A stretch of DNA of 64,000 nucleotides from Gluconobacter kanchanaburiensis NBRC 103587. Lineage in GTDB: Bacteria > Pseudomonadota > Alphaproteobacteria > Acetobacterales > Acetobacteraceae. The position numbers and the translations under genes were made by a program. Numbering within the stretch: position 1 is the first letter of the stretch; each line of letters starts with the position of its first letter. The DNA lies in NCBI RefSeq assembly GCF_007988905.1, contig NZ_BJVA01000012.1:1-64000 (forward strand). Reading direction: 5' to 3'. The notes below the pieces were generated by a model, which saw nothing but the letters and a program-made list of their open reading frames with translations, was not told where the DNA came from and did no database searches. Below, one piece after another: positions 53,796-63,256 of the stretch.

Positions 53796-54709
53796 AACGC
53801 GGTCTTTCCATAACGGCGCTGATTCTGGGCCTGTGCATGACGACAGCGCATGCGGCTCCAGTCTGCGAGATGGCACGTGCCGTCGTGCTACCACTGCGCG
53901 ATGATGGCGGCTATCTGAGCGTCCCGGTGACAGTGAACGGCCACAGTGCCTCGATGATCGTCGATACGGGCTCCGAAGGCAGCCTCATGACTCCGGGAGG
54001 TGTTGCGGCCTTCCATCTGCCGCCCGATCCCCAGCATCGGACAATGATGCAGGGTCCGAACGGTGCCCCGCGCGTCGTGCCGAATGTCCGGATACAGGAT
54101 TTGAAACTCGGCACACCCCATTCGGGAGAACTCGCGCTCGGGGCCGGAACGATGGCGGTCGGCACCCTTCCCGGCTCTCCCATGATCACACCGCCCGTTT
54201 TCGGGCTGCTCGGCGCGGATGTGCTGGCGGATTACGATCTGGAATTCGACGTCCCGCACCAGCGCCTGACATTATGGCGCGTCCATCTGGCCTCCCATGC
54301 CTGCCAGCCCCCACCCGTCTGGAGCGGCCACTGGACGAGCGTGCCCGTCCGTCGGATCTCCGACCGCCTGCTGCTCCCTTTCACACTGGACGGACTAAGC
54401 GGAACGGCCCTGCTGGACAGTGGCGCGCGCTCGCATATCGTCAGCACGGATTTCGCCCATCGTCTCGGCCTGACGGACGACCAGCTCGCCCTTGATCCAG
54501 GCGGCATGACCTCGGGCGTGGATCTGCACGAACGCGCGTATCACTGGCACCATTTCAGACGCTTCGAACTGGGCGGCACCGTCTGGACCCGCCCCGTCCT
54601 GACCGTCGCCCCGGTCCACGATCAGGCCGACATGCTGCTAGGCTCGGACTGGTTCGCCCATCACGACATCTGGCTCTCCTATGCCAGCGGGTGGTTGTTT
54701 TTCCGCTGA
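53792..54709 (+). CDS. Exported retropepsin-like aspartyl protease with two active-site motifs
   Basis: 305 residues with a signal peptide (LSITALILGLCMTTAHAAPV). The first half has the pepsin/retropepsin motif MIVDTGSEGSLM and a flap region; the second half has a second motif ALLDSGARSHIV. The two halves together would make one bilobed active site in a single chain, unlike the homodimeric single-motif bacterial TIGR02281 type. The start codon overlaps the xerC stop (ATGA). Cellular role unknown; it is likely periplasmic or outer-membrane associated. Confidence 0.78.
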   Translation: MKRGLSITALILGLCMTTAHAAPVCEMARAVVLPLRDDGGYLSVPVTVNGHSASMIVDTGSEGSLMTPGGVAAFHLPPDPQHRTMMQGPNGAPRVVPNVRIQDLKLGTPHSGELALGAGTMAVGTLPGSPMITPPVFGLLGADVLADYDLEFDVPHQRLTLWRVHLASHACQPPPVWSGHWTSVPVRRISDRLLLPFTLDGLSGTALLDSGARSHIVSTDFAHRLGLTDDQLALDPGGMTSGVDLHERAYHWHHFRRFELGGTVWTRPVLTVAPVHDQADMLLGSDWFAHHDIWLSYASGWLFFR

Positions 54710-54795
54710 ACGACGGATGCGGCAATAAAGGTTAAGCTGGTCGCTGCTCTAAAAATACAGGCGACAGAGCCATGCTCTCTTTTTACAGGAACGAT

Positions 54796-55293
54796 ATGAA
54801 ATTATTCATATTCTATCTCGGCGGTTCAGTGCCCGGAGCGAACATCGAGGTCCATGACGTCCAGTTTGCCGTCGCCAGACAAACAGAAGACGCTTATCCC
54901 GCTCTCGCCGCACGCTGGTTCGGCACACGAGATTCTCTCCACATTGATGCCTATGGCGTGGTGGAATGGGCTGACGGCTTCAGGGTGACGTTGGAAAAAG
55001 AAAAACCAGCCCATAAAGAGAAACTGTATTTCATAAATATGGGTGGTTACAAAAAAGGCGACCTAAGGGAAGAGCATGAATTTGCATTCTTGGTAGCTGA
55101 AACAGCCGATCAAGCAAAATCAAAGGCCAAGAATACTCTTTTGCCCGATCATTCTCACCGTCACAAAGACAACCTCATGGAAGTCGATGACTGTATCCCC
55201 TTAGAGCAGATCGGAGGATTTTATATCCATTTGACCCATGAGGAACACGGTGAATCCGTGACAGCAGAATGGCAAGGATATAGGAAAATCTGA
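54796..55293 (+). CDS. DUF1543 domain protein
   Basis: 165 residues from the ATG at 54796, which has AGGA upstream and gives the family start MKLFIFYLGGSVPGANIEVH. The conserved DUF1543 pattern continues with DVQFAVARQTEDAYPALAAR and WFGTRDSLHIDAYGVVEWAD. No signal peptide; the function of the family is not known. The gene has lower GC than its surroundings, especially at 55000-55150, which hints at a different origin. Confidence 0.85.
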   Translation: MKLFIFYLGGSVPGANIEVHDVQFAVARQTEDAYPALAARWFGTRDSLHIDAYGVVEWADGFRVTLEKEKPAHKEKLYFINMGGYKKGDLREEHEFAFLVAETADQAKSKAKNTLLPDHSHRHKDNLMEVDDCIPLEQIGGFYIHLTHEEHGESVTAEWQGYRKI

Positions 55294-55338
55294 TGATTTC
55301 GCGAAACCATCATTCCAACAACTTTGGAATGGGAGTTT

Positions 55339-55376
55339 AAAAAAGGCGCTTCCATGAGAGAAAGCACCTTTTGTTT
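55339..55376. terminator. Bidirectional terminator between the DUF1543 gene and the PsiF-like gene
   Basis: An 11-bp stem AAAAGGCGCTT (55341-55351) with AAGCACCTTTT (55362-55372), one internal mismatch, flanked by A and T runs. It lies between two convergent genes. Confidence 0.75.
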
Positions 55377-55387
55377 AAAAACGAACC

Positions 55388-55909
55388 TTATTCGCCCTTG
55401 AGACGTGCGTTGCACTGCGACCAGTAGCCACCGCCCTTCTGGATCCATTTCAGGGAACCGTTGCCGCCATTCGCCTTGTTGGCGTTGTACTGTGCGACGC
55501 AGGTCTTCTGGCGGGCGCGGCCAGCAGAGAGCTTGCTGAATTCCGGAGAAATGGTGGTCGGGAACACGACATTGCCAGAGGACGCCGTAGACGCCTTGGG
55601 AGCGATCGGGGCTTTCGTACCAGCCGGAGACGAATCCGCAGGCGCGGCGCTTACCGGCGCTGTCGTGGCTGGAGCCGCAGCGGGGGCAGTCGCAGCAGGC
55701 GTGGTGGTAGCGGCGGCCTTGGCCGTATCACCACAGGACGCGGCCTTGAAGGCCTTGTAGGACTGGCCGTTCAAAGTGCCGTTCTGCTTGGCCGTCTTGA
55801 ATGCGGCATGGCATTCCTTGGCCGTCATCGCATGGGCAGGAGCGACGTTCAGACCTGCGGCCAGAAGGGCTGCGAGGGAGAGGCCGGAAAGGGTTTTTGT
55901 AAACGTCAT
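55388..55909 (-). CDS. Exported protein with a duplicated Cys-containing module
   Basis: 173 residues with a signal peptide (LAALLAAGLNVAPAHA). Two similar modules flank an Ala/Pro/Thr-rich linker: KECHAAFKTAKQNGTLNGQS with YKAFKAASC near residues 31-60, and KTCVAQYNANKANGGNGSLK with WIQKGGGYWSQC near 134-167. Each has one Cys at either end. The pattern recalls PsiF repeats, but the match is weak. No ligand or pathway is suggested by its neighbours. Confidence 0.7.
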   Translation of the reverse strand: MTFTKTLSGLSLAALLAAGLNVAPAHAMTAKECHAAFKTAKQNGTLNGQSYKAFKAASCGDTAKAAATTTPAATAPAAAPATTAPVSAAPADSSPAGTKAPIAPKASTASSGNVVFPTTISPEFSKLSAGRARQKTCVAQYNANKANGGNGSLKWIQKGGGYWSQCNARLKGE

Positions 55910-55982
55910 GCAGAAAGAACCTTCATTCTGAAACCAGCGGGAAAGGACGGCCTCCCGCTACCTGACCGCTGGAGAAGCGCAA

Positions 55983-57256
55983 TCAGTTGATGCGCTCACC
56001 ATGCAGAACCATGTCGAGACCTTCAAGTTCCTCTTCCGGTGAGACCCGCAGGCCCATCGCCAGATCCAGAACCTTGAGGATCACCGTCGTCATGATCACA
56101 CACCAGACGACGGTGACGCCGACTGCTTCGATCTGTGCCAACACCTGATGGACACTTGCGACTGTCCCGACCGGATTGGAGGACGTGGCCGACAGCGGAC
56201 CATAGGCGAACGCCCCGGTCAGGATCGCGCCGATGATACCGCCCGTACCGTGAACACCGAACGCATCGAGGCTGTCGTCATAACCGAAGCGGTGCTTGAG
56301 CCATGTGGCGCTCCAGAAGCACCCTGCTCCGGCGATCAGGCCGATGACGACCGCGCTTCCCGGCAGTACGAACCCCGCCGCAGGGGTGATGGCAACCAGA
56401 CCGGCCACCGCACCCGAAATGATGCCCAGAGCCGTCGGCTTGCCCGTCCGCGCCCATTCGACGATCATCCATGCCACGCCGCCCGCGGCGGCCGCGACCT
56501 GCGTCGTCAGCATCGCCATCCCTGCGCGGCCATTGGCGCCCAGCGCGGAGCCCGCGTTGAAGCCGAACCAGCCGACCCAGAGCAGGGACGCGCCAATGAT
56601 GGCGTAGGTCAGGTTGAAGGGAGACAAGTCTTCCGTACCCACGCCCTTGCGACGGCCCAGAATGATCGCACAGACCAGACCCGCCACGCCGGAGTTGATG
56701 TGCACGACCGTACCGCCGGCGAAGTCCACCGCGCCGAGCCCCGCAACCCATCCAGTAGGGCTCCAGACCCAGTGTGCGACCGGGGCATAAACCAGCAGCA
56801 GCCAAGCCACCGTGAAGAGGCACATGGAGGAAAACTTCATGCGTTCGGCATAGGCGCCTGTGATGAGCGCCGGGGTGATGACGGCAAACGTCATCTGGAA
56901 CATCATATAGACGCTCTCGGGAATCGTCATCGGCACGGCGGCAGCCGTACCCGCACCGAGCGTGAAGGCTGAGTCCACGCCGTCACGGAAGTTGTCCGCA
57001 ACCCCGTGCAGCATGACACGGGACAAATCCCCGATCCACGGCGACCCCGTCGAGAAGGCCAGGCTATAACCCGCGACCATCCAGACGAGACTACCGATGC
57101 AGCAGATCATGAAAGACTGGATCAGCGTGGCCAGCACGTTCTTTTTGCGGACCATGCCGCCATAGAACAGCGCGAGGCCGGGAATGGTCATCATCAGCAC
57201 GAAAGCCGTGCTAACGAGCATCCAGGCCGTATCGCCCGTATCGATGGGCGTCCGCA

Positions 57257-57257
<1 letters not shown>
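55983..57257 (-). CDS. amtB: Ammonium transporter AmtB
   Basis: A trimeric ammonium channel of 424 residues with about 11 helices. The signature region GGTVVHINSGVAGLVCAI and the twin pore histidines (APVAHWVWSPTG and FGVHGTGGIIGA) are intact. Unlike Escherichia coli AmtB there is no cleaved signal peptide; the protein begins MRTPIDTGDTAWMLV. It starts at the glnK stop, so the pair is coupled and GlnK should block the pore when nitrogen is rich. Confidence 0.95.
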
Positions 57258-57631
<374 letters not shown>

Positions 57632-57642
57632 TCAGAGTATGC

Positions 57643-57690
57643 CCCAGATCATGCCAGTCTCATAATGATATTGGCAGCCCGATCATGCCG
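57643..57690 (-). repeat. Direct repeat pair upstream of glnK
   Basis: On the minus strand GGCATGATCTGGGG and GGCATGATCGGGC occur 34 bases apart (57643-57656 and 57678-57690). They could be two binding sites for one regulator ahead of glnK-amtB. No known consensus fits well. Confidence 0.35.
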
Positions 57691-57742
57691 TTTCCGGTGA
57701 AATTCCCATGAATAAGAGACGCTGTTGCCCAAATACTCCGCC

Positions 57743-58966
57743 TCAGGGGCGTCCGGGCGTTGCAGCAGGAGGGGACACCGGCATATCCGGGCCGCGATAG
57801 GGGCCATCCTGCGGCCGGTTGACGGGCGGGGCGACCAGAGCATCCGGCCATGCGTTCTGCTCGGGCGCGCCGGGGACGATGGCCGTGCGGCCACGCGGCA
57901 GACATTCCGGCATTTCAAGACGCAGCCGGCGCAGCATGCGCTCGCGGATGTCGCAGGCCAGATCCCACATGGAATTCGCATCAGGCGCACCGGCAATCAG
58001 ACGGATGGACATGACCTGCGCGTTGCTGTCCGCGATCTGACAACCGATGGAGGTCTTGTCCTGATCCCAGTCCGGGCACTTGGCCAGTTCCTCGAAATAC
58101 ATCTCCCGCAGGCGGTCCACCGGCGTCTGATAATCCAGCCACAGGAACAGCGAGGCAATCAGGGATGGTGAGCTGTGCGTCCAGTTCTGGAACGGATTCT
58201 CCAGGAAGTACGAGATCGGCACGATATACCGACGACGGTCCCAGGTCCGCAGAACAACATAGGTCGCATTGATTTCCTCAACCCACGCCCAGTCCCCGTT
58301 CAGGATCAGCATGTCCTCCATCCGGATAGGCTGCGTGACGGCAATCTGGATGCCCGCGATCAGGTTCGTCAGCGCCGGACGGGCCGACAGACCGACGATC
58401 AGCGATGCCGCACCAGCAGACGCAAACAGCGACACACCGAATTTCTGGACCGAGTGAAACACCATCAGCGAGGACGCGACCGTCAGCACACCGAACGAAA
58501 TCTCGATCAGTCGACGCAGGACACGGATCTGCGTCTGATGGGAGCGGACGGTGATGTCATCCGCATGGTCCCTCGCACTGATCCGCGTCAGGTACTGATC
58601 CGTCAGCAGGCGGAACGTCCGGATGATGCCAAAGCCAAGATTGAGAATGAAAAGGCAAATGAAGACCTGTTCCAGAAACGACGTCGTCGCATCCGTAAAG
58701 CCGACCGTGGCCTGAAGGGCGGCACTGGCAGCAATGATCATCAAACCATTGCGGATAGGCGCCCGCAGCCGCGCAATAATGGCATGAATAAACTGGACAC
58801 GCCGCAGGCCCGGCAGCCGCGGGAGGGCATCTGTAATGATGCGGCTGGACAGCAGCGCGATACCCGCAGCGAACACCAGAATCAGAATCGAGCCCAGCGG
58901 AGACGGAAGCCAGTCCAGCAGATGTCCGAGCCGTGTGATGGACCTGACGTAAGAGTTTTCAATCAT
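57743..58966 (-). CDS. MscS-family mechanosensitive channel
   Basis: A 407-residue small-conductance-type channel with about four N-terminal membrane helices (LGSILILVFAAGIALLSSRI; VFICLFILNLGFGIIRTFRL). The pore helix and start of the beta domain are VSLFASAGAASLIVGLSARP, then LIAGIQIAVTQPIRMEDMLI. The rest forms the cytoplasmic vestibule (YVVLRTWDRRRYIVPISYFL) and ends in a Pro-rich tail. Longer than MscS of Escherichia coli, similar to the YbdG-type group. Single gene after the glnK region. Confidence 0.88.
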   Translation of the reverse strand: MIENSYVRSITRLGHLLDWLPSPLGSILILVFAAGIALLSSRIITDALPRLPGLRRVQFIHAIIARLRAPIRNGLMIIAASAALQATVGFTDATTSFLEQVFICLFILNLGFGIIRTFRLLTDQYLTRISARDHADDITVRSHQTQIRVLRRLIEISFGVLTVASSLMVFHSVQKFGVSLFASAGAASLIVGLSARPALTNLIAGIQIAVTQPIRMEDMLILNGDWAWVEEINATYVVLRTWDRRRYIVPISYFLENPFQNWTHSSPSLIASLFLWLDYQTPVDRLREMYFEELAKCPDWDQDKTSIGCQIADSNAQVMSIRLIAGAPDANSMWDLACDIRERMLRRLRLEMPECLPRGRTAIVPGAPEQNAWPDALVAPPVNRPQDGPYRGPDMPVSPPAATPGRP

Positions 58967-59234
58967 GCGTTCTGCGATTCCTTATCTTCTTGCTGTCTCG
59001 GCGCGGCTCTCCACAAAACAACATCATCGGCCGCAGATCGTTCCCGAATCGCGTACCTAGAGTGAAATCATCAGGGTCCGTGCCTGTCGAATTCCTTTCC
59101 AGGAAAGCACAGAAACGGCCCTTAGAAGACCGAGACATCCATTTTCCGCGCAAAAAAGACAGTTTTACTATGGACCATAGATCTATTTTCAGTCTGTCTT
59201 GAACGTTATAGTTCAGAAATTTAAGAAAGCCCCC
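58967..59234. other. Intergenic region with no gene seen
   Basis: 268 bases upstream of the MscS-type gene. The last 100 bases are AT-richer. No convincing gene, hairpin or promoter pair was found. Confidence 0.45.
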
Positions 59235-59688
59235 ATGGGGTACAATCTCAAGATTACGCGCTCCCCCTCTGGTCCGGCAGGCCCCTGCTACTGCAAAAGT
59301 GGTTCAACGTTATCAAAAGCGATGACGAACTCCAGTTCGCCGTGCCGAGCGAGCCCGAAAATATTCGAGCTACGATGCAGAATGGCTGAACCATCCCCTG
59401 ATTTACGGTGCGGGTACGCGATCCTGCGCGGATTTCACGCAGGCCGTCACCGACACGACGTCCCCCGTCAGCGTCATATTCTGCAATTGGTACCTCGGGC
59501 TTGTAACGGCCATCAACGCCGCCCGCCACCAGGACGGAAAAAGCGTGATGACGCTTAATCTGACGCCCGAAGTGGTGCGCGAGGATCAAGCCTTTCTCAT
59601 CCAGTACTGCCGGGAACACCCCGAGCGCAGCTTCCATCAGGCTGCCCTCACGCTGCTTCAGATGCGTCTCGCCCGCTGCCCTCCATAA
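59235..59688 (+). pseudogene. Fused remnants of two small genes, the second HdeA/Rap1a-like
   Basis: An ATG at 59235 starts MGYNLKITRSPSGPA; after a frameshift near 59285 the text continues KWFNVIKSDDELQFAVPSEP, and after another shift SSYDAEWLNHPL. The same last frame then reads GAGTRSCADFTQAVTDT, FCNWYLGLVTAINAARH and FLIQYCREHPERSFHQAALT to a TAA at 59686. The second part has the two-Cys pattern and YCxxHP motif of HdeA/Rap1a-type small periplasmic proteins, but has lost its signal peptide. A deletion seems to have joined a broken 5' gene to a truncated 3' gene. Confidence 0.5.
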
Positions 59689-59742
59689 GGAAAGCGCCCC
59701 CTTCCGCTCGAACCATCGCAGGAGTAGGACAGGGGCAGGGAG

Positions 59743-60960
59743 ATGAGTACGATGAAAAAAACCCATTACGACCTCTGCATCAACGGCGCCGGCCCTGTAG
59801 GCGCTACGCTGGCGTGTCGTCTGGCGGCAGAGGGCGTGCGCGTCCTGCTCATCGACCGCAATGCCCTGCCCGGCATGGAAGATCCGGCTCTGGATGGTCG
59901 GGCCTATGCCATCGCGGAAGGCTCCCGCCGGATGCTCGCGGAGGCGGGCATCTGGGACAATCTGCCCAATGTGGCCCAGCCGATCCATGAAATCCTCGTG
60001 GCGGACGGACGCCCTCACGAGGCCCCTTCCCCGCTAACGCTGCATTTCGGCCCGGAAGATGCGCCAGAAGGCCAGAGCTTTGGCTGGATGGTTGAGGCAC
60101 GGGACCTTCGACTGGCTATCAACCAGACGCTGAAGCAGTATGACAGCCTTGATGTGCATGCGCCGGATCTGGGAAATTTCACGTTCCACCCGGATCATGT
60201 CTCCATCCGTCTGGCCTCAGGCAAAACCGTAACGGCGAAACTGGCCGTAGCAGCGGAAGGACGTCGTTCCCCGCTTCGCCGTCAGGCGCGGATCGGCCTG
60301 ACGAAAATTCCCTATAATGAATACGGCATCGTCGCGACAATCGCGCATGAAAAGCCGCATCATGGCGTGGCGCTCGAACATTTCCTGCCGGAAGGTCCGT
60401 TCGCACGCCTGCCGATGCCCGGCACCGCTGAACACCCGCACCGCTCCGCCATCGTCTGGGCCGAAGGCGAAGGCCGCGCCCAGCGCTTCCATGACCTGCC
60501 GGACGAGATTTTCGCCCGTGAAATCAAGGCCCGCATGGCGGACGAAGATCTGGGCGAGATCACCCCGACCGGTCGTCGTTGGATCTATCCACTCTCGGCC
60601 CAATATGCCCACAGCTATATCGGTCCGCGCCTCGCTCTGGCTGGCGATGCAGCGCACGGCATTCATCCGATTGCAGGGCAAGGCCTGAACATCGGCTTCC
60701 GGGACGTGATCTCACTCGCGGAGCTGCTGATCGAGGCGCATCGCAATCGCAAGGACATGGGAAGCCGCGAGCTTCTGGTCCGCTATCAGCGCAACACCCG
60801 CCCCGGCAACATGGCCATGCTCGCCGCAACGGACGCGCTTGAGCGCCTGTTCGGGAACGACAATCCCGTCCTGCGCCGTCTGCGCGATATGGGCATCGCG
60901 GGCGTCCAGCGCTTTCCCGCCCTCCGCCGGGCCTTCGTCAGAAAGGCCATGGGCGTATGA
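59743..60960 (+). CDS. ubiH: UbiH/COQ6-family FAD-dependent hydroxylase
   Basis: A 405-residue flavoprotein monooxygenase of ubiquinone synthesis. The dinucleotide fold is CINGAGPVGATLACRLAAEG, the middle DG motif region is KLAVAAEGRRSPLRRQA, and the FAD ribityl motif is LALAGDAAHGIHPIAGQGLN. Which ring position it hydroxylates cannot be told, since UbiH, UbiF and UbiI are similar. Two ATG codons (59743 and 59752) share a GGGAG ribosome site. It overlaps cysE by four bases. Confidence 0.88.
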   Translation: MSTMKKTHYDLCINGAGPVGATLACRLAAEGVRVLLIDRNALPGMEDPALDGRAYAIAEGSRRMLAEAGIWDNLPNVAQPIHEILVADGRPHEAPSPLTLHFGPEDAPEGQSFGWMVEARDLRLAINQTLKQYDSLDVHAPDLGNFTFHPDHVSIRLASGKTVTAKLAVAAEGRRSPLRRQARIGLTKIPYNEYGIVATIAHEKPHHGVALEHFLPEGPFARLPMPGTAEHPHRSAIVWAEGEGRAQRFHDLPDEIFAREIKARMADEDLGEITPTGRRWIYPLSAQYAHSYIGPRLALAGDAAHGIHPIAGQGLNIGFRDVISLAELLIEAHRNRKDMGSRELLVRYQRNTRPGNMAMLAATDALERLFGNDNPVLRRLRDMGIAGVQRFPALRRAFVRKAMGV

Positions 60961-61736
60961 CGCGAGCCGCTACAGAAACACCCCCCGAAAGAACATCGGA
61001 CCTCACGGCCTTCTGGCAGGACATGCAGTCCCAAGCCTGCAGCTGCCATGATCCGCTGATCCAGGATGTGTTTTCCACCAATATCGGAGACCATCCGGAT
61101 TTTGCGTCCGCGCTGGCCTCCCTGCTGGGCACGAAACTTGCGGACCGCTCCATTCCAGCGACGAGCATCACCCGGCTCGTCGCCTCGATCCTGAGCGCCG
61201 ATCCCGATATCGCCGAAGCCGCGGCTGCCGATATTCTCGCGACCTATGACCGCGACCCGGCCTGCCCCGACCTCGTCACGCCCTTCCTGTTCTTCAAGGG
61301 ATGGCAGGCACTTCAGGCCTACCGGATCTCGCATCATCTCTGGACGAAAGGCCGCCAGCATCTGGCCCATCATTTCCAGAGCCGGATCAACGAGCTTTTC
61401 GCCATCGACATTCACCCTGCGGCCCGTCTCGGGCGCCGGCTGAGTATCGACCACGGAACGGGGATCGTCATTGGCGAAACCTGCATCGTCGAGGATGATG
61501 TCTCGCTGTTTCAGGATGTCACGCTGGGCGGCACGGGCAAGCTGAGCGGCAACCGTCACCCCATCGTGCGGCGCGGGGCCATGATCGGCGCTGGAGCCAG
61601 AATCCTCGGTCGTCTCGTGATCGGAGAATATGCCCGGATCGGCGCGGCTTCGGTGGTTCTGGAAGATATCCCGGCCTATTCCACCGCCGTCGGCAATCCA
61701 GCACGGATCGTGAGCACCACCCCCCGCCCGGCATAA
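60957..61736 (+). CDS. cysE: Serine O-acetyltransferase CysE
   Basis: Makes O-acetylserine, the carbon skeleton for cysteine. 259 residues. The N-terminal helical domain ends in HLAHHFQSRINELFAIDIHP; the C-terminal left-handed beta helix of hexapeptide repeats contains LSIDHGTGIVIGETCIVEDD with the catalytic His/Asp pair, then GAMIGAGARILGRLVIGEYA. Its start overlaps ubiH (ATGA). A strong terminator follows. Confidence 0.94.
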   Translation: MTRAATETPPERTSDLTAFWQDMQSQACSCHDPLIQDVFSTNIGDHPDFASALASLLGTKLADRSIPATSITRLVASILSADPDIAEAAAADILATYDRDPACPDLVTPFLFFKGWQALQAYRISHHLWTKGRQHLAHHFQSRINELFAIDIHPAARLGRRLSIDHGTGIVIGETCIVEDDVSLFQDVTLGGTGKLSGNRHPIVRRGAMIGAGARILGRLVIGEYARIGAASVVLEDIPAYSTAVGNPARIVSTTPRPA

Positions 61737-61741
61737 AGCAC

Positions 61742-61780
61742 TCAGGGTCCGGAGCCTGCGCCCCGGACCCTGATGTCTTT
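61742..61780. terminator. Terminator after cysE, shared with the convergent epimerase
   Basis: A stem TCAGGGTCCGG (61742-61752) with CCGGACCCTGA (61763-61773), ten-base loop, followed by TGTCTTTT. It separates cysE from the convergent aldose epimerase gene. Confidence 0.85.
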
Positions 61781-62940
61781 TACTTGTTCGAGAACTTGAA
61801 AATCGTCGTGTAATCGAACGTCTGACCCGGCTTGAGTTCAGTCGTCGGGAAAGACGGATGGTTCGGGCTGTCGGGATAATGCTCGGCCTCGAATGCAATC
61901 GCATCGCCCTGACGATAGGCATGACCGGACACCCCGGCATAACCGCCATCAAGCGAGTTGGACGTATAGACCTGAAGCCCCGGCTGGTTCGTCAGGATTT
62001 CCATGCTGCGGCCCGAACGCGGATCATAAACCTTACCCGCCAGACGCGGCGCCTGACCGGACGGCCCGTTGACGACCCAGTTCATGTCATAACCACGCGC
62101 ATACATCATCTGCTGGTCGTTGCTACGCAGACGATCGCCGATGACGGTCGGCTTGCTGAAATCAAGCGGCGTCCCGGCGACAGGCGCGATCTGGCCAGTC
62201 GGGATCGACGTTGCGTCGGTCGGCGTGAAACCATCCGCGTTGATCTGAAGGATTTCCGGCTCAATGGAGCCCGAACCTTCACCGTTCAGGTTCCAGTAGC
62301 TGTGATTCGTCAGGTTCAGAACCGTCGGCGCATCGGTCGTGGCGACATAATGCAGCGACAGGGCGTTGTCCGTGCCCAGCGTATAGGTCACATGCGTCGT
62401 CAGCTTGCCCGGAAAGCCCTGATCGCCGTCCGGGCTGACCAGCTTGAGCGTCACATACGCGCCATTGTCGTTGGTGCCGGTCTTCTCGATCGTCCAGACG
62501 TTCTTATCGAAGCCCTTCTTGCCGCCATGCAGAGCATTCGGCGGGGCCGTCACGTCCGTGTGATAAATCTTGCCATCAACGGGGAAATTACCGCCCGCGA
62601 GACGGTTGGCATAACGACCGATGATGGCGCCGAAGAACAGACCGCCCTTCGCGCTGTCGACCGTATACCCCTTCAGATTGTCGAACCCGAGAACCACATC
62701 CTGAACATGCCCTTCGCGGTCCGGCGTCTCGACGGACTGGATGATGCCGCCATAGGTGATGATACGGGCCGTCGTGCCGAGGCCGTTCTTCAGAGTCACA
62801 ATCCGCACGGGTTTGCCATCCGGCGTGCTGCCCCAGGGCTGACTGGCCACGGTGGGATGCGCCTGTGCCACACCGGCACTCAGGGCCAGAGCCCCGACAG
62901 TCGCGAGAAGCGCACCCTTCGAACCGAAGAATCTGGACAT
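61780..62940 (-). CDS. galM: Exported aldose 1-epimerase (mutarotase)
   Basis: 386 residues that interconvert alpha and beta anomers of glucose or galactose. A signal peptide (ALLATVGALALSAGVAQAHP) places it in the periplasm, where acetic acid bacteria oxidise sugars. Family motifs: FGAIIGRYANRLAGG, the catalytic His pair in NALHGGKKGFDKNVW and LTNHSYWNLNGEGSG, and the general base Glu in FEAEHYPDSPNHPSFP. GGGAGG six bases before the ATG at 62940 fixes the start; the longer frame to 63000 is not needed. Confidence 0.92.
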   Translation of the reverse strand: MSRFFGSKGALLATVGALALSAGVAQAHPTVASQPWGSTPDGKPVRIVTLKNGLGTTARIITYGGIIQSVETPDREGHVQDVVLGFDNLKGYTVDSAKGGLFFGAIIGRYANRLAGGNFPVDGKIYHTDVTAPPNALHGGKKGFDKNVWTIEKTGTNDNGAYVTLKLVSPDGDQGFPGKLTTHVTYTLGTDNALSLHYVATTDAPTVLNLTNHSYWNLNGEGSGSIEPEILQINADGFTPTDATSIPTGQIAPVAGTPLDFSKPTVIGDRLRSNDQQMMYARGYDMNWVVNGPSGQAPRLAGKVYDPRSGRSMEILTNQPGLQVYTSNSLDGGYAGVSGHAYRQGDAIAFEAEHYPDSPNHPSFPTTELKPGQTFDYTTIFKFSNK

Positions 62941-63256
62941 TGAAAACCTCCCGGATGTTGAATTGAGGTCACACTGATCCCAAAAATCTCGAAGGGTCAA
63001 AGCGAGGAAAGCAGCCGGAAAGCATCTGGATCGTTAAAGCATCTAACCTCTTCAAACGAGCAGCATTTGCAGACATACAGGGATGCACGCTATCGGAGGA
63101 TACGTTATGACTACGCCCCTCCGCAGTTTTCCGCGACGGATGGCGCGTGGCCGATCGGAGTTCATGGAGTCCTTCAGGGAACGGATTACGAAAATTTCCG
63201 TTTTCCGGTGACTTCTTCGTGAGCACTGGGCCGGGAAGGGTATTTTGGGGATGGTT
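62941..63256. other. Divergent intergenic region upstream of galM and the MlaA gene
   Basis: 316 bases between two divergent genes. I see no convincing gene; several short frames here have no ribosome site. The promoters of both flanking genes should be here but no clear pair stands out. Confidence 0.45.

Noticed and set aside
59254-60018. A 254-codon minus-strand frame
   Set aside because: It overlaps the start of ubiH and the remnants; no ribosome site and no recognisable motif.
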